From the NCBI GenBank assembly GCA_964059195.1, contig CAXKWD010000008.1, positions 48,526,502-48,590,501 on the forward strand: a stretch of DNA of 64,000 nucleotides, given 5' to 3'. This DNA is from Ectobius pallidus (lineage: Eukaryota; Arthropoda; Insecta; Blattodea; Ectobiidae). Below, one piece after another: positions 53,057 through 64,000 of the stretch; position 1 is the first letter of the stretch, and the number at the start of each line of letters is the position of its first letter. A program made the position numbers and the translations under genes. Below the pieces are notes generated by a model. That model saw only the letters and a list, made by a program, of their open reading frames with translations, did not search any database and was not told the origin of the DNA.

Positions 53057-54678
53057 CTTCAAGAGTTAATGAACTTTCTAGAAGCCAAGGCTCACTCGTT
53101 AGAAGTGCTATCCAATTCTAACAACAAGTCCAGTCCATCAAAGGAAAAGAGTGAAAGACATTCACAAAAGAAGTCTGTAAAAACAACTCGCCAATCGTAT
53201 GTCGCCATCAAAGGTGATTCGTGCCCTTGTTGCAAGGAAAGTCACAAGTTACATAGGTGCGACAAATTCTCACAGTTAAATGTAGACCAACGATGGGATT
53301 TTGTAAAAAGCAAAGGCTTGTGTGCAAACTGTTTCTCCACCAATCACAAAAGAGATCAATGCAAACTCAAGTCATTCTGCAACTGTGGGATGGCTTCACA
53401 CAGCAGATTGTTACATAACAACACACGTGACAAGAAAAAGACCTCTCACCAGTCTTCGAATACTGTGGAAGGTACTGACAATTTGCCTGCAAGTTATTGT
53501 TCTATAAAAGAAAAATCCAACCAAAAGGAGATTTTGTTAGCAACTGCAGCAGTGCATCTTGAAGATAGGCAAGGAAACCTAGTGTTGTGCAGAGCGTTAC
53601 TAGACTCAGGGAGCCAATTAAATTTCATAACTGAAGATTTAGCAAAGAAGTTGAAGCTGTCAACAACAGATGTCGATACTCACATAAGAGGCATAAATGG
53701 CACCTCTTCTTGCAATCACAGTGTTAAAGTTAATCTGCGGTCCAGGATCCAGAATTTCCAGGCTGAAATGAACTGTCTAGTAATTCCTCATATTGCAAAC
53801 AAACTTCCTTCTGTCCGTATCGATCCTACCAAATTCAATATTCCTAGTGAAATTGCATTGGCAGATCCTAAATTCTACATCCCTGGTGATGTCCAACTCC
53901 TCATTGGGGCTAGCTTATTTTATCAGTTATTTACCAATGAAAGAATAATCACTCCTAATAACCCTCTTCTTAGTAATACTGAACTTGGCTGGGTGCTTAG
54001 TGGATCTGTTCCCAAAACCTCAATCAAATCTAAGAAAGTCACATTTGCTCAACACAATTTATTTGTGACCGTTGACAATGTTGACACACAGTTAAGACGC
54101 TTCTGGGAACTAGAAGATTTTCCTAAACCAGTGTTTACTAAAGAAGAAAGGGAGTGTGAAGAACATTTTGTACAAAACACTATTCGTGCAGATGACGGTG
54201 CTTTTGTAGTGAAATTACCCAAGAACCAATCTGAAAATGCATTGGGCGAGTCCAGACAGCAAGCAGTGAAACGCTTAGAACATCTGGAACGAAAATTTAA
54301 AACTAATTCTGTCTTGCAGGATGATTACAAAAGGTTCATGCAAGAATATGAAGAATTGGGACACATGAGGAAGGTTTCACTCCCACGGCCAGGTGAAAAA
54401 TGCTTCTATCTACCACATCATGCAGTAATCAAGCCCTCATCCACCACAACCAAGACTAGAGTTGTGTTCGACGCTTCTGCAAAAACATCTTCAGGCAAGT
54501 CCCTAAATGACATCCTGAAATTAGGCCCTACAGTGCAAGATGATTTATCATCAATTATAATTCGTTTTCGAACCTACAAGTATGCGTTCTCAGCTGACAT
54601 TTCTAAAATGTACAGACGCATAAGAATGCACGAAAACGAAACTACCGTGACTTATGGTTCTAAATCAGCATCATTTTA
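53057..54678 (+). pseudogene. BEL/Pao zinc knuckle, protease and RT start
   Basis: Same frame as gag. A Cys/His region (CPCCKESHKLHRCDKF and CANCFSTNHKRDQCK) is the nucleic-acid-binding part. ALLDSGSQLNFI is the aspartic protease active site (D-S-G). TRVVFDASAKT starts RT. The frame ends after VTYGSKSASF because about 60 bp of RT, between the first Asp region and the VTYG block, are missing and the frame shifts. Confidence 0.88.
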
Positions 54679-57148
54679 GCCATAAGATCCCTGCATCAGC
54701 TGTCGATAGAAGAAGAATCTAAATACCTTCTTGCTTCCCAAGCTGTTAGAAATTCCTTCTATGTGGACGATTGCCTGGCAGGACATGATAATCTTCAAGA
54801 AGCGCTACGCTTTGAAGAAGAATTAATCCTCATGCTTGACAGTGGCGGATTTCCATTGCGAAAATGGTGCTCCAATCATGAAGCTTTGTTGGAATCTGTT
54901 CCGTCATCTCAACGAGAGACCCAATTGCCTTGTCTCTTGATAACAGTGAAAATGCACATGCCCTTGGTTTACTATGGCATCCTGCAACTGATAATTTCCA
55001 GATACAATCCCATCCTTCTCTCCAAACTCATACTCAAGTTAAACTTACCAAGCGTACTATCCTATCAGTCATCTCTTCCATCTTTGATCCTCTAGGCCTT
55101 GTCAGTCCTATTGTTATCATTGCCAAAATCTTCATGCAATCGTTGTGGATTGAAAAGCTTGGCTGGGATGAAGAAGTACCGTCACACATAGCAGAGAAAT
55201 GGTTTGAAATCTGTGACATTTTAGATACAATACACACAATGCGTATTCCACGGTTTGTTCTCACGCATGGTACCCTTCAAGATATACAGATCCATGGCTT
55301 TTGTGATTCTTCAGAAAAGGCTTATGGTGCATGCATATATCTCCGTTCTGTGAACAGTGAAGGTGAAGTTACAATCAACTTACTGTGTTCCAAATCTAAG
55401 GTTGCCCCTCTTAAAAGGCAAACCATTCCACGTCTTGAACTTTGTGGAGCATTGTTGTTATCTAAACTGTACAACAAGGTGTTGAATGACCTTAATATTC
55501 AAACATCACAAAATTATCTATGGTCAGACTCAGTTATTGTTCTGTCGTGGATAAAATCGGACTCACGAAAGTGGAAAACATTTGTGTCCAACCGTGTGTC
55601 ACAAATACAAGAGCTTTCTGAAACAGCAGCCTGGCGACATTTTTCTACAGAAGACAACCCAGCTGATCTCGTTTCAAGAGGTGTATCGTCTGAACAATTG
55701 TCTGATATTGATTTGTGGTGGCATGGTCCTAATTGGCTATCACAAAACACAGTATCATGGCCTGAACAGCCAAAGCAATTAAACACTCAAGATTCCTCCG
55801 AGCAACTTGTTTCTATCTGTATGGCAGCCACCACAGTAGAAGATAGTTTTATTACAAGATTTTCTGATCTTAGGCGCCTTCAGAGAGTTACTTGTTATAT
55901 GTATAGATTTATTTCTGCCTGCCGTCATGAAAACAAATATCATGGACCTATCGCAGCAGAAGAACTTCAACATGCGTTACAAGTTTGTGTTAAAATTGCT
56001 CAGAAAGAAGCTTTCGCCCAAGAGCTGAAAGATCTTAGCAATAGTAAGCAAACATCAGTGAAAAGCTCCATCCATTCATTAGTTCCATTCCTAGATCAGA
56101 ATAACATTATAAGAGTGGGTGGACGGTTGGAGAAAGCAGATATTACACATGATGCAAGACATCAGGTTATCTTGCCATCCAGACATCACTTAACAGTTTT
56201 GATAGTGCAACATGAACATCTCAAGCTGTTGCATGCCTCGCACCAGTTGCTTATAGCTTCCTTAAGACAAGCCTACTGGATACCTAGTATTCGAAGAGTA
56301 GTAAAATCTATTTTGCATAGATGTCTCACGTGCTTCAAGTTAAAAGCAGAAAGTTCTCAACAGTTAATGGGAAATCTTCCTAGTTACAGAATAACTCCTG
56401 CTAGACCTTTTCTCCGCACAGCAGTCGATTATGCTGGACCCTTCAACATAAGATATGGGGCTCCACGCAGTAAAACTACTGTAAAATCTTACATCGCCAT
56501 TTTTGTTTGCTTGGTAACAAAGGCCATCCACATTGAATTAGTTTCTGATCTAACAACAGATGCCTTCATAGCAGCCCTAAGAAGATTTACATCACGTCGT
56601 GGACTCTGTAAAGCAATCTTCAGTGATAATGGCACTAATTTTGTGGGCGCAAACAATAAGTTAAGAGATCTCAGATTGTTATTACAGTCAACAGAATTTC
56701 AAACTGCAATTCAAAATTTCACTGCAAATAACGAGTACAGCTGGTCGTTTATCCCTCCAAATTCGCCCCACTTTGGTGGTTTACATGAAGCAGCAGTGAA
56801 ATCCATGAAGTTTCATCTCAGAAGAGTTATGGGAGCTCAAATTCTCACATATGAACAGCTTTGTACCCTTCTAGCCCAGATTGAAGCTTACTTAAATTCT
56901 AGACCACTCATTCGTCTAAGTGATGATCCAGCTGATTTATCATACCTTTCTCCTGGTCACTTCTTAATTGGAGAACCTCTCACATCTCTACCTTCACATC
57001 CTCCGACGGAAGAAAAGAGGTATGTAGAAAAATGGCAGCTGTTACAAAATCATTTGCAACACATATGGAAACGCTGGTCATCCGAATATCTTCACTCCCT
57101 ACAACAGAGGCAGAAATGGACCTGTTCCAGTGACAACATTCAAATGTC
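54679..57148 (+). pseudogene. BEL/Pao RT end, RNase H and integrase
   Basis: FYVDDCLAG (54757-54783) is the RT catalytic box. A frameshift near 54930 leads to a long intact frame to 57148: SVISSIFDPLGLVSP, IHGFCDSSEKAYGACIYLRS (RNase H), YLWSDSVIVLSWI, a HHCC-type integrase finger (HLKLLHASHQLL.. CLTCFKLKA) and the integrase core with Asp (AVDYAGPF), Asp (FSDNGTNFVG) and Glu (GGLHEAAVKSMK). All three integrase catalytic residues are present. Confidence 0.9.
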
Positions 57149-57316
57149 GTCATCTTGAAGGAAGACAACATTCCTCCTCTTCAATGGAAGTTAGGCGTGA
57201 TCACCGCTACTCATCCGGGAGAAGACGGCTTAGTTCGAGTGATTACTGTGCGCACCTCCAGTGGTGAATATAAGCGCCCCATAGTGAAAGTGTGTCCTCT
57301 CCCCCAAGACGAGTAG
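57149..57316 (+). pseudogene. BEL/Pao C-terminal DUF5641-type region
   Basis: After a frameshift near 57130 the frame reads LKEDNIPPLQWKLGVITATH and PIVKVCPLPQDE-stop, the usual end of BEL pol. About 290 bp to the 3' LTR follow with no coding. Confidence 0.82.
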
Positions 57317-57602
57317 TGATAGCACTTACTATGATCTTATATTCAATTTCTCCCAGTGAATTCCACTCCTTTTCTAATCTATTGCTACGCCAAATCGTAT
57401 TCTTGCAATATGTGTAACATGTCATTGCTTTTTGTTCAAAATCATATTATTGTAAGATGTGTAAGAAGTCATAGTTTTCAACACATATCACATGTATACC
57501 GCCAGTTAGTATCAGTGATGTTTTAGTGTTTTCCTAGTGTTTCTTTTAGCTTGCATTTGCTGATTGATCTTTATTAAAGCAACTGCTTCAACGCGGGGTG
57601 TA

Positions 57603-58550
57603 TGTCAACGCAAGCTAAGGGTTTTTCTCCATCATCTTTATTATGTGCAGTGAATAGTTTTAATTCAAATCATCCGCTGTGCTTTCTTGCGCCAAGTCAG
57701 CCTTAAGTAGGCGCAATATTACATCATATCCTGATCACGAGTTCTTTGTGACAGGTGTACGCCTGTAGGGACGCTTCGAAGAGCGTCAGGAAGCCAATTC
57801 AGTATTAAGTCTGCAGTTACACGAGCAAGTCACGCTCTGATACTGCTCTGATTTCCTAGTTAACAAAGGCCTATTCGCGCCCTTTGTAATTTAACTAGAA
57901 ATCGTAGGAATAAAACTTACATTTCAAGTTTTATTTGTTTAAGTAAATTATTTAATATAATTTACGCATTTTATATATTCAAAGTGCATTAGATTCGCTT
58001 ATAAGTTCCACGGCAGTGTAGTGTGGTGACGTCATTGCTCATCCGAGAGGCTACCTTACGTGAACTATCAAGATCTAATAATTGTGAATATATTCAATCA
58101 ACAGTAAATTTTATTACCTTTAATTACATATATAATTCATTGGTAAAATCTAAAATTTACGAAATTACTTCCTGTGGTGTAACATTTAGCGCGCCATTTT
58201 CTAGTTCATTGTTTTCAACGTGTTTCTTTAATTATTATTAGTTTTCATATATTATTTCCTCAAGTGTTTACAAGTGTTAATAAAGTGAAAGTTTTCATAA
58301 CATGTTAGATTGTTAAACCAATATAATTCCTGGGATCTCTGAATCCAGTGTCCTCGATATATAGTCCACTCTTGCTCTAAATGGTCCTCCTCCCAGAGAA
58401 TTCTTCTATGTCTTACACATACCTTGTTTCATTCCGTACCTAAACATTTGTCCTCACGGTCCTGATACCGAACATTTTCCCTCACTCGGACCGGATATAT
58501 TTTCCGTCCAATCCCGAACATTCGTTCCTCTCGAACCTGATTCCTAAACA
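57603..58550 (+). repeat. BEL/Pao 3' LTR (948 bp)
   Basis: Nearly identical to 50935-51878; visible differences include GCTTCG versus GTTTCG, a one-base and a three-base indel and a few substitutions. Confidence 0.92.
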
Positions 58551-59041
58551 GGCTTGTTTCTCAAAATTTCAAAAATTTTAACGTACCGGTATTAATTAAC
58601 AATCTATATCGTTCACGTATTGGAGATGATGTATTGTGGAGTTATTTCCATTACCTATTGCCTACCTCTATTTATAACTTTATCCGAGTTATCTTGTCAT
58701 CCATCCGTAGTCCTCAGAGTCGTGTGTCTAGGCTTTGCTTTGTTCCTGATGCCCTTCCAGGTTAGCTTCTTGTGTTTTCCTGATTATTACTGTCTTTCTG
58801 TTGGCTTTCAGCCTTTATCAGTCAGAACTTGTACTGCATGGGGTTTTGTATTTTGTATAGTCTATGTTCTTTTCATTCTTGTTCTCTGTGTCCGGGCGGA
58901 ATATTTCGTCCGTGATGTTGCGTAAAGGGGCCGTCGTAGAGTATTTCTGTAAGTTTTTGTGCTGTCCCTTCGGTTATTTTATTTGGCAGAATAGTTTTTT
59001 TATGATAGTCTGTTTAAGTATATTTGTCCGGTCCTAACATG

Positions 59042-60319
59042 CCCATAGCCTTGTCTCATCGGCATAGTTCTCATGTTTTGTGGACGGCTTTTGAGGTAGT
59101 TTTTCCGTGATGTTGTTCTGGATATTGTATGTCCGTGAGAGCGTTTTTGTAATGGGGGGTTTTCATGATTCCTATTTAAGCTAACTTGTCATTGTTGGGA
59201 TTTGGTAAAGTTGTCTTAAACCCGTCGCATTTTGTTCTCAGTCTAAATTTTCCATTAGATTATCTTTCTGAATCTATTTATCATTCAGTATTTTTTCCCT
59301 AAATTTATGTGTTCTGTATAGTTAATATTTTAGTAATATGGTATTTTGGTAATTTGTTTTCTGTTAATATTTCGGGTTCGTACTTAACATATCCATACTT
59401 GTGTGACATTAATTTTTCGGGTTTCTTTTGGGATAAATTTTCTAAATCAGTTTGTATACATTGATTATAACCATCCCGTTTTCTTTATCGCTCAATTTAT
59501 TCATATCAATCTTTTACAATTAGATTTGCCATTTTTGCATTTTCATTCTTAGTACATGCAGCGTTTCTTCGGGTCTGTCAGTCTTTCCTGATCTTTGGTC
59601 TTTTTACTTCCTCGCATATACGTAGTATAGAGAAAGTATTGTGATCGTGACAAAAATTCGAAGTCGAGATAACACCGGGAGAGCATGTTTCATGAAGCCT
59701 AGAAACCGAAAAAAGTATTTTTGGAATGACATCTGTCCGTCTGTCTGTGGACAAGCACAGCGGGTAAACAGTTCATTGTATTCACTTCATTTTTTGAAAT
59801 AAGGACTTTTTCGAAAATTTGTCGAACTGCCCAGAAATTTAGCTTTACAACTGAAATATTAAGGGGACTTTTCATGAAAACTTTTTTTTAAATCTTGATT
59901 TTTGAAAAAATGGCTCTAATGATTTTAATAAAAATTTAAAATTGGAAACTCTTATTTATGACTAATAAAATGGCTATATCTGTAATTCTGCAAAATTGAC
60001 TTAAGGGGTACTTTACTCGTAACCATTTTCAATTTTTTTAGATTATATCCATTAGAGTAGGCGATACATGAAAACCTACCATAGTAAAGTTGTAGAGAAA
60101 ATTAAAATGAACATTTTTTTGTTTAAAACATTTCTTTATACATTTAATAGATATCAAGATAAAAACGAAATAAGTACGGCTTAAATGCGAATTTCAGAAC
60201 ATTCGTCATGTCAATTAAAATATGAATGACGTTTTGTTGCCCCCTAGTAACAAGAAAACTATAAGCCACTCATTGTTGTGAAATGCAATCAGTTTAGCTC
60301 AGTTGCAATGAACACACTA
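59042..60319. other. non-coding sequence; possible old repeat at 59590-59770
   Basis: AT-rich. ACGTAGTATAGAGAAAGTAT near 59620 looks like a dispersed-repeat start, but no ends or coding support it. Confidence 0.4.
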
Positions 60320-60500
60320 AAACCAATTACAGCGAGGTGGTAGGCCTATGGGCTAACAGGGAAGAGGTCCTGTGTTCAAATCAAACCTCGTGGCCGCCCA
60401 AATTGACGGGTTTTTCATGGTTTCCTCGTTTGCAAAAGCAAACACCAGGTTTGTAGGACTTGCTTATTTTCCATAACTCATCGCTGCTATGTCACTGGAT
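60320..60500 (+). mobile_element. degenerate tRNA-derived SINE (probable)
   Basis: A-box-like GGTGGTAGGCCTATGGGCTA and B-box-like TGTTCAAATCAAACC with a body GGTTTTTCATGGTTTCC, typical of insect tRNA SINEs. Ends unclear. Confidence 0.45.
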
Positions 60501-60674
60501 GGTATAATCGTTTAAACTGAATATCACATAAGAAGACATCACTAAACAATAGAAACAGATGACGCGAATAAGTTGTTACTATAGACTAATGGTTCACGCA
60601 AACATACTAAACACATTACAGGACCTACAATGCAGTTCAAGCGTGCAATATAACCTAAGTAGTAGTTGCAGTAG

Positions 60675-61000
60675 GACCGCCGGCGTGGTCTTGTGGTTAG
60701 CGTCAGATCCGTCGGACCGGGTTCGATCCCCGGTACATCCTTGGATTTTTCTGAGGTAGGGAGATCTGGTAGGGGTGCACTCAGCCTCGTGATTCAAATT
60801 AAGGAGCTACTTGATAGAGAAGTAGCGGCTCCGTTCACGGAAACCACCATTAACGGCCGTGGGAGTCGGCATGCTTACCACATGCCCCCCAATCCTGCCA
60901 TCTGCCTGTGGTAGTTGATGCAGCGCTCGTTTGGTAGGTCAAATCCCTCCAGGGATGTAGTGCCACGGAGTTTAGTTTTAGTAGTAGTAGTAGTAGTAGC
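60675..61000 (+). mobile_element. tRNA-derived SINE with (TAG)n tail
   Basis: Head GGCGTGGTCTTGTGGTTAGC (A box) and GGGTTCGATCCCCGG (B box, about 60718-60732), about 240 bp of tRNA-unrelated body, and a (TAG)n tail at about 60979-60999. Pol III promoter boxes are intact. Confidence 0.8.
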
Positions 61001-61503
61001 GAAATTCAAATATAAGTCGTCCCTTAAGCTCCGTCCATTCGATATTCACATTTGCATGAACTGTGTGATGTATTTTGTTTCTGAGCGAAGCAGAGTGACC
61101 AACTGTCCTTGTATATTGTCGCAAGTGCCTTGTATCCACCTCTACATATAGCTAAATAATGCATAACACTAACCACATAGTTAAGTCGCGAAGCGGAGGC
61201 GGAGCCGTAGCGAAGCGCCCTTGCATTTTCGAATAATGTACGATACACTGTTTATAGGTTTCGAAAATGTGGCATATTATATCTCCCGCAAGGTTTGTCA
61301 GCCTGTCACCTCTTGTCTAGCGGTGTGACGTCATACCTCCGACGTCCAATCACGAGTTTCTTCATAATACGAGGACAGAAAAATTCGCTAGATCGTGGTA
61401 GAAAAGAAACTGCATTGGTGAGGGTGGGTTGGGTGGGACCAATTCATCCCATTTTTGGATTTTCCCGTAGTAGTAGTACTAATAATATGCAGTTTTACTT
61501 CCA
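61001..61503. other. non-coding spacer
   Basis: No gene recognised; a short GTAGTAGTA run near 61470. Confidence 0.5.
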
Positions 61504-61508
61504 TTGAC

Positions 61509-61539
<31 letters not shown>

Positions 61540-63972
61540 TTAATTGGATGCCATTATTTTGCGCCCAATACGAGTATTGCTGCATTTCAGCAGTATTTTA
61601 ATTTTCTCGAAAATAATTTAGATTGTAACAACTTTCAGGTCATTTTACTCGGTGATTTTAATATCCCTGGTTTCAATTGGCTGGCAGGTGTTGCACCTAA
61701 CTTATATCACTATCATAAAATTAAAGGTGAAATTGTACACCAAACATGCTCTTTCCTAAATTTGTCTCAAATCAATGACACTGTCCCTAGTAAAAATTTA
61801 TTAGACTTAGTTTTTACAAGTCTGGATGAGATCACTGTATCAATACCGGATTATGCACTGGTGAATATTGATAACTATCATCCCCCTATTGTTATGAATT
61901 TAATTAGCCAAGTGAGTGAAGGTACTCAGTTCCCAACAGAAAGTTTATGCTATCACAAAGGTGACTATTATAAACTATACAACACATTGGCTTCATCTGA
62001 CTGGTCCGCAGTGTATAATCAAAAATCACCTGACACTGCTGTTGAAAATCTTGCATATTTAGTTAGTGATGCAATTAATAAGTCAATCCCTAAAACATTT
62101 GCTGTTAAACCAAAATATCCGGCTTGGTTTTCAAGAGAGCTTAAATTATATATAAGGAAAAAGAAACATTATCATCGACTTTTTAAAAAACACTCGACTG
62201 ATTTGTATTATCAATGTTTCTCAGATTACCGAAGATTGGTAAAAGTAACTATTAAAACTGATAGGCAAAAATGGTACAAATCAGTCGATCAAGATTTAAA
62301 GTCAAACCCTGCTAAATTTTGGAGTTATGTTTCGAAGTTACGAAATAAAAACGATCCCGTATTGCATGTTAAAATTAACAATACCATTGTTTCAGAACCA
62401 TCAAAGCTAGTGAATATTTTCGCAGAGCATTTTCAGATTATAAATACGCCCACTAATGAAGTACCTGGGCCCTATGCTCAAACTGTCACATCTGAATGCC
62501 TACATGTTCCAACTATCGTAGATTCCGATGTCTTGGTAGCTATTCGACACTTGAAACCATCTAAGAGTTCGGGACTCGACCAGATACCAAGCTTTATTGT
62601 TAAGGGGTGTGCCCCAATACTGACACCTGTACTTACATATGTGTATAACCTTTCGCTGGAAACAGAAACTTTTCCTTCAATTTGGAAAATTTCTGCTATC
62701 AGACCGGTACACAAGAAAGGCAAAAGCAAAGAATTGGCAAATTTTAGGCCCATAGCCATATTAAATACATTTTCAAAAATTTTTGAAACCATCATTCATA
62801 AACATATTTCATTTTTCAGTAAAAATAAATTAAATGATTTCCAGCATGGTTTTACCAAGGACATGTCCACAGCAACCAATATTATCACTTTTCTCAATGA
62901 CATACTTAAAGAAAATTGCTCACAATCGCAATCAGATGCCATATTTTTTGACTTGAGCAGAGCATTTGATGTAGTAAATCACGAACTTCTTGTTAAAAAA
63001 TTGAGTAATTTAGGTCTACATAACAAGTATGTCAATTGGTTTTCAAGTTATTTAAGAAACAGATCTGCTCGAGTCAGAATATCTAACTATTTTTCAGAGC
63101 CTTTTTACATACCAGATGGTGTACCCCAGGGGTCAGTGTTGGGTCCCTTCTTGTTCTTAGTTTTTATTAACGACATATCTAATATGCTAACATGTAAGAA
63201 AATAGCATACGCAGACGACCTATGTATATGGAATAAAATATCTACGGCTTCGGACTGCAAATTACTGCAAAGGAATATCGATTACATACACCAGTGGTGT
63301 AAATCAAATTTAATGATAATTAACACCAGTAAGACCCAGAGTATGATATTTAGTAGAAAAACTAACCAAATAATATACAATTATCGTCTTGGCCAAAACA
63401 TAATAGCACGTTCAGAAAATATAAAATACCTTGGAGTTTATCTTGACTCAAAATTATATTTTCATGTCCATATTGACCATATTTTCACACAGGCTTTAAA
63501 AACTCTTGGATTAGTTCGTTTAATTTCTCAAAATTTAAAAAGCATAGAGTCATTACTTACTCTTTACAAATTTTTAATTCGCAGTGGCTTAGAATATTGT
63601 AGTGTTGCTTATAACAGCATTACAATATCTGACAGTAATAAGCTGGAACGAATACAAAGAAAATTTGTTTCCCTTATACGTAATAAGTTTAACAGAAATT
63701 TGGACTATGATGATATACTTAAGTTATTAAATTTGGAAACATTATATAATAGGCGTGTTTCTGCAGATGCTAATTTCATAGCTAAAGTCTTTCGTGGGGA
63801 AATACATTGCAAATCAATTTTAGATAGCATAGGGCTATCTGTACCCCTTACACGAGGAACAAGAAATCGTACAATTTTTGCGGTTCAACAACCGTATGCA
63901 ATCCCTGTCAACAGAATGGCTATTGCTTGCAATGCCTTATTTAAAAATTCTGATATATTCCACAAGCAGTGA
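61504..63972 (+). CDS. LINE ORF2 (endonuclease end, reverse transcriptase), 822 codons, open throughout
   Basis: The frame runs uninterrupted to TGA at 63970-63972. Its first residues are translated microsatellite, so the true 5' end is truncated and the ATG at 61504 is accidental. ILLGDFNIPGFNW (about residues 46-58) is the last third of an APE endonuclease. The RT follows: PVHKKGKSKELANFRPIAIL, FQHGFTKDMSTATNII, IFFDLSRAFDVVNHELL (motif A), DGVPQGSVLGPFLFLVFIND (motif B, about 536-555) and AYADDLCIW (motif C, YADD about 568-571), then a C-terminal domain. It looks like the Jockey/CR1 group; the clade is not certain. Intact catalytic residues and no stops point to a recent insertion. Confidence 0.85.
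61508..61543. repeat. (TTA)n microsatellite at the LINE 5' junction
   Basis: About 11 units; a similar (ATT)n run (63974-63990) follows the LINE stop codon. Confidence 0.9.
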
Positions 63973-64000
63973 TTATTATTATTATTTTTATTATTAATTG

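Larger units (their letters stand above)
50935..58550 (+). mobile_element. BEL/Pao LTR retrotransposon, near-complete but inactivated
   Basis: TGTCAACG...CCTAAACA LTRs at both ends, 5-bp duplication GGCTT (50930-50934 and 58551-58555). Internal gag, zinc knuckle, aspartic protease, RT, RNase H, integrase and C-terminal DUF5641-type region, in BEL/Pao order. Frameshifts near 52230 and 52405, a stop at 53054, a small RT deletion near 54670 and a frameshift near 57130 disable it. LTRs differ at only a few positions, so insertion was recent. Confidence 0.93.
50256..59037. mobile_element. foldback element with CATG duplication, interrupted by a BEL/Pao element
   Basis: Arms TTAGGACCGGACAAATATAC... 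and the exact inverse (to 59037) flanked by CATG (50252-50255 and 59038-59041). Arms of about 0.53 kb are almost identical. The centre carries three 31-bp repeats (50795-50887). Net length about 1.2 kb. No transposase. Chance frames in each arm encode the same membrane-like peptide. Confidence 0.8.

Overview
This window is eukaryotic nuclear DNA, almost certainly from an insect with a large, repeat-rich genome. It is AT-rich, its one host gene has short exons separated by introns of 17-20 kb, and most of the rest is transposable elements (TEs) nested inside each other. The mix (many Penelope-like elements, RTE and other LINEs, hAT, mariner, Helitron, BEL/Pao, tRNA-derived SINEs) fits a polyneopteran such as a cockroach or termite, but that placement is inference. 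No prokaryotic gene organisation is present.

Host gene. Three exons on the + strand (3391-3607, 23285-23438, 40280-40375) join in compatible phases with GT-AG junctions. They encode a FAM107-family (DRR1/TU3A-like) coiled-coil actin-associated protein, about 148 residues if translation starts at 3411. Everything from 3608 to 40279 is its intronic DNA. Further 5' exons may lie outside the window.

Intron 1 (3608-23284). A short hAT element (4709-5611) is followed by Penelope-like element PLE-1 (6049-18257). PLE-1 was split by a full-length RTE-type LINE (7064-17195, minus strand, 12-bp target duplication). That LINE carries a hAT (7866-8942), a CACTA-like element (10702-12627) and a 2.9-kb foldback element (13352-16243). 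The foldback holds a tRNA-like palindrome (14151-14475). A second small PLE (PLE-3, 17414-18029) sits in the PLE-1 right arm. Next is a mariner (18476-21860) split by PLE-4 (18549-21250), which is itself split by an ORF1-only LINE (18974-20514) with an intact 350-residue ORF and a 2A-like motif.

Intron 2 (23439-40279). PLE-2 (23699-31123) has inverted arms. It is interrupted by a TIR element (23807-26917) holding two head-to-tail Helitrons and by a mariner (28707-29383). Two short hATs, a P-element-like remnant, a mariner-type MITE, a Harbinger remnant and a decayed LINE follow.

3' of the host gene (40376-64000). A hAT foldback (41517-43547), PLE-5 (46447-46893), and a BED-finger transposon-type protein split by a second copy of the mariner-type MITE. 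Then comes a foldback element (50256-59037) into which a BEL/Pao retrotransposon with near-identical LTRs inserted (50935-58550), two SINEs, and a LINE with an intact 822-codon ORF next to a TTA microsatellite.

Many insertions could be placed to the base because the target duplication is visible, and in several cases removing the insert restores a reading frame. No CRISPR array, rRNA operon or convincing functional tRNA gene was seen.
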